This document shows, piece by piece, positions 1 to 6,147 of a stretch of 38,867 nt of DNA. The notes beneath the pieces are model-generated. The model saw nothing but the letters and a program-made list of their open reading frames with translations. It had not been told where the DNA came from and made no database searches. The stretch is from positions 1 through 38,867 of the forward strand of contig JAHJGY010000008.1 in assembly GCA_018824115.1 (NCBI GenBank), given 5' to 3'. Made by a program: the position numbers and the translations under genes. Positions within the stretch are counted from its first letter, which is position 1; each line of letters opens with the position of its first letter. The stretch comes from Patescibacteria group bacterium (GTDB lineage Bacteria; Patescibacteriota; 4484-211).

Positions 1-42
1 TCCTACCCTGTCTTTAAAGAGTATATTTGAAGATAGAGTAGG

Positions 43-67
43 CAGTTTAAAGCGTTGCTTTAAACTG
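43..67. repeat. Perfect palindrome, copy 1 of a covarying pair
   Basis: Arm CAGTTTAAAGC, loop GTT, and an exactly complementary second arm. A close relative occurs at 286-316 with the same core TAAAGC-GTT-GCTTTA. One T-A pair of this copy is replaced by C-G in the other, so pairing has been kept. There is no U-run after it, so it is not an obvious terminator. Confidence 0.8.
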
Positions 68-118
68 AGCTTATACAGTAAGGATATTGTAATAATTACG
101 AAACGCCTGTTCACCGAC

Positions 119-134
119 GCGGAATAAATTCCGC
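119..134. repeat. Short hairpin GCGGAAT/ATTCCGC, related to 2343-2358
   Basis: Seven-base perfect stem (or six with a TAAA loop). The hairpin GCGAAAT/ATTTCGC at 2343-2358 upstream of operon B has the same layout, the same AATAAATT centre and a compensatory G-C to A-T change. Both are followed by CTA-T/C-TAC-like sequence, so the two leaders appear homologous. Confidence 0.6.
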
Positions 135-167
135 TACTACGGCAACTCTAATTAAGAGTGTCGAAGA

Positions 168-197
168 TTGCGGAAAGACGGTCGATAATGGTATACT
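168..197 (+). promoter_or_regulatory. Possible sigma70-type promoter for operon A
   Basis: TTGCGG at 168-173 and TATACT at 192-197 separated by 18 nt. Start would fall near 204, leaving about 275 nt of leader before the ATG at 480. Only a sequence match; a promoter closer to the gene is possible. Confidence 0.35.
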
Positions 198-285
198 TCG
201 GGACAGTTTCGAGAGAAGGAGATTAGATTCGGAAATTAGAGATCAAGAAATCGTTAATCTTGACCATTAATTCCTGATTCTTAAG

Positions 286-316
286 GGCTAGTCTAAAGCG
301 TTGCTTTAGACTGGCC
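286..316. repeat. Palindrome, copy 2 of the covarying pair
   Basis: Arm AGTCTAAAGC, loop GTT, arm GCTTTAGACT, extended outward by GGC/GCC and one G-T wobble to about 14 bp. Same core and loop as 43-67, with a compensatory base-pair change. It would lie inside the transcribed leader of operon A if the promoter near 190 is right. Confidence 0.75.
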
Positions 317-432
317 TGATATAGCAACGAATCAAGCACATTACCAAACAAAGGGTAAGCCCTTGTTGAGGGCGTAGTAAAAGGAATACTTACACGTGTT
401 TTGCGCAGGCGTCTGCGGCTTGCGTTTATTCT

Positions 433-479
433 ATTGGTAGGGCTTAGGCCCCATAACATAGACGGAAAAGGAGGTTCGT
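433..479 (+). promoter_or_regulatory. Leader A: ATTGGTA box, GGGC-TTAG-GCCC hairpin, strong SD
   Basis: ATTGGTA begins 47 nt before the ATG, followed by a small GC hairpin and AAGGAGG (468-474) with 5-nt spacing. The same order, with the same 47-nt distance to an aligned ATC triplet, is found at 2461-2507 in front of operon B. This is the clearest sign that the two operons share a leader. Confidence 0.65.
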
Positions 480-1073
480 ATGACACGCTTAGGACAACCT
501 GATGAACAAAACTCTGTACTGGATTTTCTCTGGTGGCTACTGGCCGACAGGAGCCAAGCTCAACTGTTGATTTCCGACCTGCTTGACGGATACAACATAG
601 CCGGCCTCATCGGAACGCGAATCCCGGAAATCATGGGGCTCCTCACCGAGAAACTCGAGGCGGGCAATGCGGAGCCATTGATGGCCGCCTGCCGGCGGTT
701 CATTACCGTCCAGGATGGAAAACTATTCCTGCGGGACCTGATCAAAACCCTGTTGGAACAGAAACTTGCTGCGAGCCGCCAACAGCTCATCACGGCGGCT
801 ACGTCTGCCACCAAAGCAATTAGAGCACTCAAGCTCGACGCCGGCTACGAGGAGACGCACGCTAATCTCTCGATGCTAATCAGCGATATGGTCACCCTAC
901 GCCGGAATATAGACAACATCTCCGCCGCGCTAGAGCAGATTGGAGATGACACTTGGCAGACCTGCGCCAAATGCGGCGGCGAGATTTCCCTGACACGCTT
1001 GTGCATAAACCCAGTCACCACCGTCTGCAGCAACGTGAATTGCCGCAGACAGGTACCTGGGGGTGGCGCGTGA
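480..1073 (+). CDS. DksA/TraR-like C4 zinc-finger protein, operon A
   Basis: The protein has 197 residues. The last ~40 match the DksA/TraR zinc finger: a GDDTW lead-in (family: G-x-Y-G), then CAKC, 17 residues containing ISLTRL, then CSNVNC. The first Cys pair and the 17-residue gap are as in DksA; the last pair is C-x4-C rather than C-x2-C. Residues ~90-155 are helical and rich in Leu/Ala/Arg, consistent with the DksA coiled coil, but I do not see the acidic tip motif clearly. The N-terminal ~85 residues are extra compared with TraR (~70 aa) and differ from DksA. Known DksA/TraR proteins bind the RNA polymerase secondary channel; that role here is inference. Start ATG 480 is supported by AAGGAGG. 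The stop overlaps the next GTG (GTGA). GC-richer than the core genes. Confidence 0.7.
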   Translation: MTRLGQPDEQNSVLDFLWWLLADRSQAQLLISDLLDGYNIAGLIGTRIPEIMGLLTEKLEAGNAEPLMAACRRFITVQDGKLFLRDLIKTLLEQKLAASRQQLITAATSATKAIRALKLDAGYEETHANLSMLISDMVTLRRNIDNISAALEQIGDDTWQTCAKCGGEISLTRLCINPVTTVCSNVNCRRQVPGGGA

Positions 1074-1699
1074 ATACTCTAGAACTCCAAGAGATTCTCG
1101 GTAAGATCGCCGTGGTCCGGCCCGTGGAGGGGGAAGGCGACCCGGTTGTCGTCAACTATCTCCTACCGCAAAACTTTTACACCACCTCTTGCTGGGCGAC
1201 CAAATCGGACCGGAAACCACACGGACCGTGTCCGAAGCTCTGTCCTCACAGCGGCCGCTGCGTCCCGCAGTTACGCCGCCGGATGGTGCAAGCCACACCA
1301 GGTGTGTGGGAAATTCGTCACATTAGCCCCACTGGGGAAAGTGGTCGTTCCAAGCAAGTTATCACGCCGACGACAGACCAACCTCGCAGTGCTTGGTGCA
1401 CGATTTGCCCGTTGACAACGTGCGATGTCAGGCCAGACATCTGTCCACCCGTTTGCCCGTACCGCGGGCAGTGTGTGCCATATACCGGCCGGTATATGGT
1501 TAGAAACGGCCGATTCATTCACGTGTTTGAGAGACAAATACACAACGGCCCGCGTGACTTTGAACCTGTTGTTGCTTGCGGCAGTTGGGTTCTCGTTTGC
1601 CCGCTCACACAGTGCAGAAAGCCACCGAGGGAATGCCCATCCATTTGCCCACATCTGCCAGCCAACAATGGACTGTGCAACGTAAGGGGGGACAAATGA
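1070..1699 (+). CDS. Cys-rich protein with three CPxxCPxxGxC repeats
   Basis: The ORF track starts at 953, but the GTG at 1070 overlaps the previous stop (GTGA) and is preceded by GGGGGTGG, so I prefer a 209-residue product. It contains three Cys-rich units: CPKLCPHSGRC, CPPVCPYRGQC and CPSICPH...GLC. The last two are preceded by CPLTTC or CPLTQC. The regular spacing suggests repeated metal-binding (zinc or Fe-S) or disulphide knots; the lack of a signal peptide favours a cytoplasmic metal site. No known family is recognised. Translational coupling to the DksA-like gene argues that the two act together. The CPxxGRCV motif recurs in the microprotein at 3068. Confidence 0.65.
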   Translation: MNTLELQEILGKIAVVRPVEGEGDPVVVNYLLPQNFYTTSCWATKSDRKPHGPCPKLCPHSGRCVPQLRRRMVQATPGVWEIRHISPTGESGRSKQVITPTTDQPRSAWCTICPLTTCDVRPDICPPVCPYRGQCVPYTGRYMVRNGRFIHVFERQIHNGPRDFEPVVACGSWVLVCPLTQCRKPPRECPSICPHLPANNGLCNVRGDK

Positions 1700-2049
1700 G
1701 TAGCGGAAATACTAATCTCTCATACGGTGCTTTGAGGCTGCTGGCTACAGTGTGGTTTAACAATGGAATGTGGCAGATGATCCGCCGCACTGACACTGTT
1801 GACACACTAGAGCAAGCAAGATTTGTGAGAGTAACTCCAACTACGGGGAGCAAACTCTCTGTAAAGCTCACCCCGCAGGCCGCTGCAATTCTTGACAAGG
1901 ATGGAGGAGCGGGATTGCTGAAGGCGGTGGTTCTGCGCTACGCGACATTTCTTAGCGATGACGTCCCAGTTGATTGCATTGGGGACCCGCTAATCATTGA
2001 GTGCGCCAAGCAACTCAATCTTATAACTCTCAGTCCCGCCGCAAACTAA
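1696..2049 (+). CDS. Small protein, third gene of operon A, winged-helix-like
   Basis: ATG 1696 overlaps the preceding stop (ATGA) and has AAGGGGGG upstream, giving 117 residues; the longer 1576 start would run back through the upstream gene. A helix around SYGALRLLATVW, a NNGMW turn, and a later strand-like KLSVKLTPQAAAIL resemble one winged-helix unit. A similar unit (STGALCLF..., NGG) is seen in the protein at 3824. No family is recognised and no Cys-rich motif is present. The coupled start implies co-expression with the DksA-like and Cys-rich proteins. The winged-helix idea is from pattern only. Confidence 0.6.
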   Translation: MSSGNTNLSYGALRLLATVWFNNGMWQMIRRTDTVDTLEQARFVRVTPTTGSKLSVKLTPQAAAILDKDGGAGLLKAVVLRYATFLSDDVPVDCIGDPLIIECAKQLNLITLSPAAN

Positions 2050-2138
2050 GCGGGGCTGATCATTACTGTCAACGGTTGGGTTTTTCTCTATATGGCAACG
2101 ATATATAGAGCCGTTCTCTATATAGGAAATATCGATGT

Positions 2139-2170
2139 AAGATGGGCCCGAGACTACTCGGGCCCATCTT
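2139..2170. terminator. Long perfect stem-loop ending operon A
   Basis: A 14-bp perfect stem (AAGATGGGCCCGAG, loop ACTA, complementary arm) about 90 nt after the stop of the last operon A gene. There is no U-run on either strand, so it may be an mRNA-stabilising 3' end rather than a classical intrinsic terminator. Confidence 0.55.
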
Positions 2171-2215
2171 ACCAACACCACTTCTCCCAACGTAACATCG
2201 GGAGTTTGAGTTTAC

Positions 2216-2221
2216 TATAAT
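2216..2221 (+). promoter_or_regulatory. TATAAT -10 box, possible promoter of operon B
   Basis: Exact TATAAT in an AT-rich gap after the operon A stem-loop. No good -35 at 16-18 nt (TAACAT is the nearest), so a weak or activator-dependent promoter is possible. Confidence 0.4.
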
Positions 2222-2295
2222 TTGCCGCGCGGTAACAAAATGTGTACTATGAAACCCTTGGTTTCTTTTACACCGCACAATTACCGCGGCACTAC

Positions 2296-2358
2296 TTATC
2301 GCGAAATGAGAAAACCTCGTAATCTAGCGACAATTCTATTATCGCGAAATAAATTTCG
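2296..2358. repeat. Direct repeat TTATCGCGAAAT x2 plus hairpin
   Basis: TTATCGCGAAAT at 2296-2307 and 2339-2350, 43 bp apart centre to centre. The second copy is the left arm of GCGAAAT/ATTTCGC (2343-2358), the counterpart of 119-134. It could be an operator pair or the remnant of a duplicated RNA element. Confidence 0.5.
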
Positions 2359-2460
2359 CTATTACATTACAAAATTAACAATAAATACCTAGCTAAGCGA
2401 TAGCTTTCTGTTTATAATTCATTGTAAATAGAAAATTGCCGCTTCGCGGTCGACACGTTT

Positions 2461-2528
2461 ATTGGTATGGGGCACACAGGCCCCACAAGTAACGAAAGGA
2501 GGTAACTATCGCACATTTAACTTTCTAA
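2461..2528 (+). promoter_or_regulatory. Leader B: copied SD with ATC in place of ATG
   Basis: ATTGGTA, a GGGGC/GCCCC hairpin and AAAGGAGG (2495-2502) occur as in leader A, again with 5-nt spacing to the aligned start position. That triplet is ATC (2508), followed by five codons and TAA (2526-2528). It is either a decayed start or a non-AUG leader peptide; the real gene starts later, at 2578. Confidence 0.5.
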
Positions 2529-2534
2529 TAACCT

Positions 2535-2555
2535 GTCTCTCGGGTCCCGAGAGAC
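2535..2555 (+). promoter_or_regulatory. 10-bp palindrome before the SD of the operon B gene
   Basis: GTCTCTCGGG and its exact reverse complement around a single T. It lies 9 nt before the AAGGGAGG SD of the GTG at 2578. Position is like the other leader hairpins of the island, which suggests mRNA stabilisation or translational control. Confidence 0.6.
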
Positions 2556-2577
2556 CATATATCTAAGGGAGGTAAAC

Positions 2578-2982
2578 GTGGCTACACCATTTCCAGTTCC
2601 AGTACCACAGATCCTTGACATCCCATCTGAGAGCGCCCGGACACTGCTACTCAACTACTTGCGGCCGGTCGCGCTAAAAAAAGCGGAACAACTGCTCACA
2701 CTGCTCGATCGGCTCGGAGCTGAACACGCCGCCAATCTATCCTCACTAGCTAGCACAGATGACCGTCCAACCATCGCGGCGACCGCACACAATTCGGCAG
2801 CCATTGCGGTGATCCTGCGCAACGCTCTTGCTGCAACCCAGCAAGCACTCGCGAATATGGAAACCGACAGATGGGGGTTCTGCGTAAAGTGTGAGTCGTA
2901 TATCGAGCCTGAGCGGCTCCTTGCCGCTCTCACTGTCGACACATGCTGTACCTGCGCGGGCTGCAGGCCTCAGGTCGACTAG
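2578..2982 (+). CDS. DksA/TraR-like C4 zinc-finger protein, operon B
   Basis: The protein has 134 residues and a GTG start with AAGGGAGG 5 nt upstream. The C-terminal ~35 residues have the exact DksA/TraR zinc spacing: CVKC, 17 residues (IEPERLLAA, matching the family IxxxRLxA), then CCTC. It is preceded by a DRWGF lead-in. One further Cys follows (AGC). The middle (residues ~25-95) is helical with Leu/Ala heptad character, suitable for the coiled-coil hairpin, and its length is close to classical DksA (~150 aa). It is a shorter paralogue of the 480 product. Predicted role is binding the RNA polymerase secondary channel, with or without ppGpp; this is inference from the family. Next gene is a Cys-rich microprotein. 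Confidence 0.72.
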   Translation: MATPFPVPVPQILDIPSESARTLLLNYLRPVALKKAEQLLTLLDRLGAEHAANLSSLASTDDRPTIAATAHNSAAIAVILRNALAATQQALANMETDRWGFCVKCESYIEPERLLAALTVDTCCTCAGCRPQVD

Positions 2983-3044
2983 GGGGCAAGCACCTCGAGG
3001 GTCTCCTAGTCAAGCTTGGTGGGGAAAGGTCCCATATACCCACC
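2980..3044. other. Two hairpins between operon B genes
   Basis: GACTAGG near the stop pairs with CCTAGTC about 20 nt later, and GGTGGG (3018-3023) pairs with CCCACC (3039-3044) before the SD of the microprotein. This repeats the island pattern of a stem just upstream of each SD. Confidence 0.45.
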
Positions 3045-3067
3045 TAACCGAACAAGGGAGGACTATT

Positions 3068-3247
3068 ATGACTTGCGTCACCGAACCTTGCCCGAAAGAC
3101 GGTGGCCGTTGCGTTCACCGGCCGATGGCGGTAACTTCACGACCCTGCCAGGGGTGTCCCGGCTCCAACCGCGTTCGCCGCGGGTGGTACCTGGCGCTCC
3201 AGCGGCTAGTAAAGCTCCGCCTCGGCCACATGGCCGACGGTTACTAA
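3068..3247 (+). CDS. 59-residue Cys-rich microprotein, operon B
   Basis: The ORF track merges this into a longer ORF from 2891, but GGGAGG sits 7 nt before the ATG at 3068, giving a 59-residue product. The N-terminal half has Cys residues in CVTEPCPKDGGRCVHRP and then CQGCPG; the C-terminal half is basic and helical (RRGWYLALQRLVKLRLGH). The CPKDGGRCV segment resembles CPHSGRCV and CPYRGQCV in the protein at 1070, so it may be a one-unit version of that protein. A zinc knuckle plus a basic helix would suit nucleic-acid or RNA-polymerase binding, but that is inference. No family recognised. Confidence 0.55.
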   Translation: MTCVTEPCPKDGGRCVHRPMAVTSRPCQGCPGSNRVRRGWYLALQRLVKLRLGHMADGY

Positions 3248-3570
3248 ATCTGGGCAGCAAAGCTGCCGCCCCTTCCGCGAGGAGGGGGCGGCACGCTCCC
3301 TCTCGCGGAACACAGCACCCTGCTTCGCTCTACGAGCTACCGCAGGGCAGGCCACCAGAAACAGACAGGCCTTCCCGGGGCAGGCTGGGCTACACGGCGT
3401 TCGAGCCGCCACGTTTCCTACTGGCCGGAGTTCTTTTATACAGGCACCTCCCTGCTGGTATAAGAGTGGGACCCTCCGGCACAACTGACCTACCTCGCCC
3501 GTAATAAGTGCAGCCCAGTACGTGGGCGAGGTAGGTCCGCCGATTCGGCGGATCAATCAGCCTTTTTAGC
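3248..3570 (+). ncRNA. Candidate structured RNA, GC-rich, alternative helices
   Basis: A gene-free stretch of about 320 nt with strong stems. GCCGCCCC pairs with GGGGCGGC near 3263-3292, while the overlapping TTCCGCGAG pairs with CTCGCGGAA (about 3279-3309); the two cannot form together. Further stems are CCCTGC/GCAGGG enclosing GCTC/GAGC, CCGGAG/CTCCGG enclosing TTATAC/GTATAA, a perfect 14-bp stem at 3487-3537, and TCCGCCG/CGGCGGA at 3536-3552 followed by TTTTT. No RNase P, tmRNA, SRP or 6S signature could be found. It could be a 3' element of operon B, an independent RNA, or a switch. Function unknown. Confidence 0.45.
3487..3570 (+). terminator. 14-bp stem plus second hairpin and T-run
   Basis: GACCTACCTCGCCC pairs perfectly with GGGCGAGGTAGGTC across a 23-nt loop. 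A 7-bp GC hairpin (3536-3552) competes with its last two bases, and TTTTT follows about 12 nt later. Probable transcription end of operon B or of the structured RNA. Confidence 0.5.
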
Positions 3571-3823
3571 GACATTATTAACTACCAAGCGGTTACAAAA
3601 AGGATTTGATTCACGTCTAGTGTATCTTCTCCTCGCACCCTAACCGCTACTCACAACCTACGTAGAATTAACTGTCCCAAATTAAAAAGCAATTACAAAC
3701 CCAAAACGACACACCTATAGCATTGCATCGATTGGTAATAAATGGTAGAATACTGCTCGCACTTTGATTTTTCTGTTGAACGGGAGAAAGCTCCCCCATA
3801 TCACTCTAGAGGAGGAAACAAAA
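3571..3823 (+). promoter_or_regulatory. AT-rich gap with good promoter and hairpin leader for 3824
   Basis: TTGCAT (3723-3728), 17-nt spacer, TAGAAT (3746-3751). The predicted ~65-nt leader carries a GGGAG-AAAG-CTCCC hairpin (3782-3795) and GAGGAGG before the ATG. No gene is seen in the gap. Confidence 0.6.
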
Positions 3824-4498
3824 ATGATTTTACCCCGATTTGAAGAATTGGCTGGGGCATTTAGGCCTCTGACCCTGAGCACAGGCGCGCTCTGCCTGTT
3901 CGCGGACATTGTCCGTAATGGAGGTGTCTTGGCGCTACGGCAGGTCGACGATGACACAATGCCTTTCATAAGCGAACTAGTCCAAGCCGGCTGCATTGTC
4001 TTCAGCAACGACCGCTGGGTATTAATCAGCACCTATTGGTCCCAAGCGGCCAAAGACTTTTTCCTTGAAATCGTTGGCCTGGGCGGCACCATGGATGTTC
4101 AGGACCTCGAGACAAGGCAAGTCCCCGGGCTGAGCGAGCTCCTCAAATACGACATCGTTACCTATGATGAGAGAATGGAGAGCTACGTGCTCACTGATTA
4201 TGGACGGGCCAGCGACATCCTCGACCAGATGATGGGGATTACACCAAACTTGGATCTAACGCTGCTCAAGGCCGCGATCGACGAATTGTGCCTGGACCTC
4301 AGCGAGAGGGCATTCGCGCTCCTCGCGATTATCTATGAGAGTGGGTCTATTCCTGACCTGGCTACTCGCCCAGAAGATCAATCTACTATCGTGACCGAAC
4401 TAGAGGCCAACGATCTCGTAATTCTGACCTCCGACTATCGCTGGGTGCTGGCGGCCGATTTAGCCGCAATCGTGTCAGACTTTGAGGAAAGCGCGTAA
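3824..4498 (+). CDS. Tandem winged-helix-like protein
   Basis: I start at ATG 3824 (224 residues) because GAGGAGG lies 7 nt upstream; the track start at 3764 lacks this. Three segments look like successive winged-helix units: residues ~15-75 (STGALCLFADIV...WVLIS), ~80-135 (LGGTMD...YVLTDYG) and ~155-220 (LSERAFALLAIIYESG...YRWVLAADL). Each has helices, a short turn with Gly, then a W/Y-V-L strand followed by T/S, as in MarR-type wings. No Cys-rich or catalytic motif is present. It might bind DNA or act as a protein scaffold. It ends the island and shares the hairpin-plus-SD leader style with operons A and B. Family not recognised. Confidence 0.6.
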   Translation: MILPRFEELAGAFRPLTLSTGALCLFADIVRNGGVLALRQVDDDTMPFISELVQAGCIVFSNDRWVLISTYWSQAAKDFFLEIVGLGGTMDVQDLETRQVPGLSELLKYDIVTYDERMESYVLTDYGRASDILDQMMGITPNLDLTLLKAAIDELCLDLSERAFALLAIIYESGSIPDLATRPEDQSTIVTELEANDLVILTSDYRWVLAADLAAIVSDFEESA

Positions 4499-4538
4499 CC
4501 CGGCACAGAGAATTGGGTCAGCCCCTTTCACAAACAGG

Positions 4539-4568
4539 CAGGGGTGGGTTGAACTTAACCCGCCCCTG
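4539..4568. terminator. Bidirectional terminator between 3824 gene and folD
   Basis: A 12-bp stem (CAGGGGTGGGTT with one G-T pair) and a six-base loop between two converging genes, followed by GTTTCACTTT on the plus strand. Confidence 0.65.
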
Positions 4569-4570
4569 TT

Positions 4571-5407
4571 TCACTTTGCAGTCTGCAGAACATTCTTCAA
4601 CAAATAGGCCACCGTTAGCGGACCTACACCACCAGGAACCGGGGTTATCCAACTAGCCTTATCTTTTACTTCTTGGAAACAAACATCCCCAGTAATTTTA
4701 TTCTTAATCCAATTAAATCCAACATCAATCACGACCGCACCTTCTTTTACATGACGATCCGAAATTAGACCCGGCACACCCGCGGCGGCAACCAAAATAT
4801 CCGCTTGCTTGGTTTCCGCGGCAAGATCTTTTGTTTTGGAATGACACACGGTAACCGTTGCATTTTCTAGCAATAATAATTGGGCTACTGGTTTACCAAC
4901 CATTTGACTACGACCAACAACCACTGCTTTTTTCCCTTCGAGGCTCACCTTTGTTTCACGTATTAATCGCATGACTGCTTGGGCAGTCGCGGGAAGAAAA
5001 ATTTCCGAAGATAATAAAGCAGTACTTATTTGGTTCAACCCATCAACATCTTTATGGGAACTAATTAACCGCGTAAAGCGTAAAATCGGGGTAGGGGAGT
5101 CTTCACCTGCAAGAACCGGGAGGGGGAGTTGAAGAATCAAGCCATCCACATCAACCTGCTGATTTAACCTGCAAAGCTCTTCCTTAACCTTAATCGCATT
5201 AACACCCGCTGGCAATCTAACTACTTGAAAACCGATTCCAACTTCCCGGCAGGCCCCCCTTTTGTAGTCCACATACCTTTGCGAGGCCTGATCTTCTCCA
5301 ACCAATAATACTGCTAATTTTGGAGGTCGATCTAGTTTTGCAACTTCTTGCTTGATTTCTTGGGTAATCTCCGCAGCTATTTTTTTCCCGTTAAGAACAA
5401 CTGCCAT
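4571..5407 (-). CDS. folD: Bifunctional methylene-THF dehydrogenase/cyclohydrolase FolD
   Basis: The protein has 278 residues, normal for FolD. It interconverts 5,10-methylene-THF and 10-formyl-THF using NADP in the cytoplasm. Visible family motifs are YVDYKR (catalytic Tyr and Lys) near residue 48, VDGLILQLPLP, DVDG, the Rossmann motif VVGRSQMVGKP and the C-terminal PVPGGVGPLT. The usual PCTP segment reads PATA, a mild variation. A TGG-TAGAAT extended -10 lies only 7 nt before the ATG, so the mRNA is probably leaderless. It shares a 50-bp divergent promoter region with ppa. Confident. Confidence 0.95.
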   Translation of the reverse strand: MAVVLNGKKIAAEITQEIKQEVAKLDRPPKLAVLLVGEDQASQRYVDYKRGACREVGIGFQVVRLPAGVNAIKVKEELCRLNQQVDVDGLILQLPLPVLAGEDSPTPILRFTRLISSHKDVDGLNQISTALLSSEIFLPATAQAVMRLIRETKVSLEGKKAVVVGRSQMVGKPVAQLLLLENATVTVCHSKTKDLAAETKQADILVAAAGVPGLISDRHVKEGAVVIDVGFNWIKNKITGDVCFQEVKDKASWITPVPGGVGPLTVAYLLKNVLQTAK

Positions 5408-5457
5408 AAAGCCAATTCTACCACGCTCCTTGCCCTCCGTGATATACTAAGTTTGTT
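5408..5457. promoter_or_regulatory. Divergent extended -10 promoters for folD and ppa
   Basis: In 50 bp there are two back-to-back boxes: minus-strand TGGTAGAAT (box 5415-5420) 7 nt before folD, and plus-strand TGATATACT (box 5443-5448) 9 nt before ppa. Neither gene has room for an SD, so both transcripts are predicted to be leaderless. Confidence 0.65.
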
Positions 5458-5973
5458 ATGGCAAGTTTAAAAGATCTACCCGCCGGCAAGAACGCACCGG
5501 ACGAAGTTAACGTTGTAATAGAAATCCCCCAAGAAAGCAATATTAAATACGAGATTGATGAGGAAACTGGCGCCATGTTCGTTGACCGGTTTTTACATAC
5601 AGCGATGAACTACCCCTTTAACTACGGGTTCATCCCCAGTACAAAAGCCGACGATGGCGATCCTGTAGATGTCCTTGTTATTTCAAAATTCCCGGTAGCT
5701 CCCGGAACAGTAATTATTGCTCAACCAATAGGAATGTTAAACATGGAGGACGAAGCTGGTCAGGACGAAAAAATTGTCGCTGTTCCTCGGAAAAAGGTTG
5801 ATCCAGAATACGGAGCACTTTCCGATATCAGCGAGCTTCCTGAATCGATTAAGAATAAGATTAAGCACTTTTTCGAACATTATAAGGATCTAGAAGAAGG
5901 CAAATGGGTAAAAGTTAGAGAATGGGAAAGTAAAGAAAAAGCTTTAGAAGTAATTACGAAAAGCCTTACTTAA
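5458..5973 (+). CDS. ppa: Family I inorganic pyrophosphatase
   Basis: The protein has 171 residues, typical of bacterial family I soluble pyrophosphatases, which hydrolyse PPi to phosphate in the cytoplasm and pull biosynthetic reactions forward. Key motifs are IKYEID (substrate-binding Lys/Glu), [11 protein letters not shown], and the metal-binding [10 protein letters not shown] with its acidic residues intact. The C-terminal [16 protein letters not shown] also matches the family. Start ATG 5458 has no SD but sits 9 nt after TGATATACT. A long hairpin follows at 6041-6099. Confidence 0.95.
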   Translation: MASLKDLPAGKNAPDEVNVVIEIPQESNIKYEIDEETGAMFVDRFLHTAMNYPFNYGFIPSTKADDGDPVDVLVISKFPVAPGTVIIAQPIGMLNMEDEAGQDEKIVAVPRKKVDPEYGALSDISELPESIKNKIKHFFEHYKDLEEGKWVKVREWESKEKALEVITKSLT

Positions 5974-6040
5974 TTACCTACGCAACTCCAATTTTTTTTC
6001 TTAACATACCATTAAAGCTCAGTCTGCGTTACTTTCACCT

Positions 6041-6099
6041 GTTAGGGACTCTCTCTGCGCACCGCTAACTAGCCGGAAGATCAGAGAGTCCTCCCTAAC
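6041..6099. terminator. Long hairpin between ppa and the acidic gene
   Basis: GTTAGGG pairs with CCCTAAC, and after a 3-nt bulge CTCTCT pairs with AGAGAG, with a ~26-nt apical part. It separates converging genes, so it likely ends both transcripts, though no U-run is evident. Confidence 0.45.
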
Positions 6100-6147
6100 C
6101 AGCTGAAAACAACTCCTTCGAGGAATCTACTCAACTTCTCCTGATGG

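Larger units (their letters stand above)
1..479. other. Structured non-coding leader region of island operon A
   Basis: No convincing gene on either strand; the minus-strand ORF here has no recognisable protein character. The stretch is dense in stem-loops: a perfect 11-bp stem at 43-67, a 7-bp stem at 119-134, ACTCT/AGAGT near 145-159, a 14-bp stem at 286-316 and a GGGC/GCCC hairpin just before the SD of the gene at 480. A plausible promoter lies at 168-197, which would give a 5' leader of roughly 275 nt. The density of hairpins suggests a cis-regulatory RNA or a small RNA; this is inference. Confidence 0.5.
2050..2577. other. Structured non-coding region between operons A and B
   Basis: No supported gene. 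It contains a CTCTATAT/ATATAGAG hairpin near 2084-2110, a long 14-bp stem at 2139-2170, a TATAAT box at 2216-2221, a 12-base direct repeat TTATCGCGAAAT at 2296-2307 and 2339-2350, the hairpin 2343-2358, the copied leader 2461-2510 and a 10-bp palindrome at 2535-2555. If transcription starts after the TATAAT box the leader is about 350 nt long. Confidence 0.5.

Noticed and set aside
223-486. 87-codon minus-strand ORF in the leader of operon A
   Set aside because: No SD, no protein-like pattern, and it covers conserved leader elements.
953-1069. Upstream extension of the Cys-rich protein to 953
   Set aside because: It would lie inside the DksA-like gene; the GTGA overlap at 1070 is a better start.
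3016-3504. 162-codon plus-strand ORF over the structured region
   Set aside because: Pro/Arg-rich low-quality translation that overlaps the better supported microprotein and runs through strong hairpins.
3248-3570. RNase P RNA, tmRNA, SRP or 6S RNA
   Set aside because: None of the conserved core blocks I know for these RNAs is present; a TTCGAGC loop resembling a T-arm lacks the rest of a tRNA-like end.
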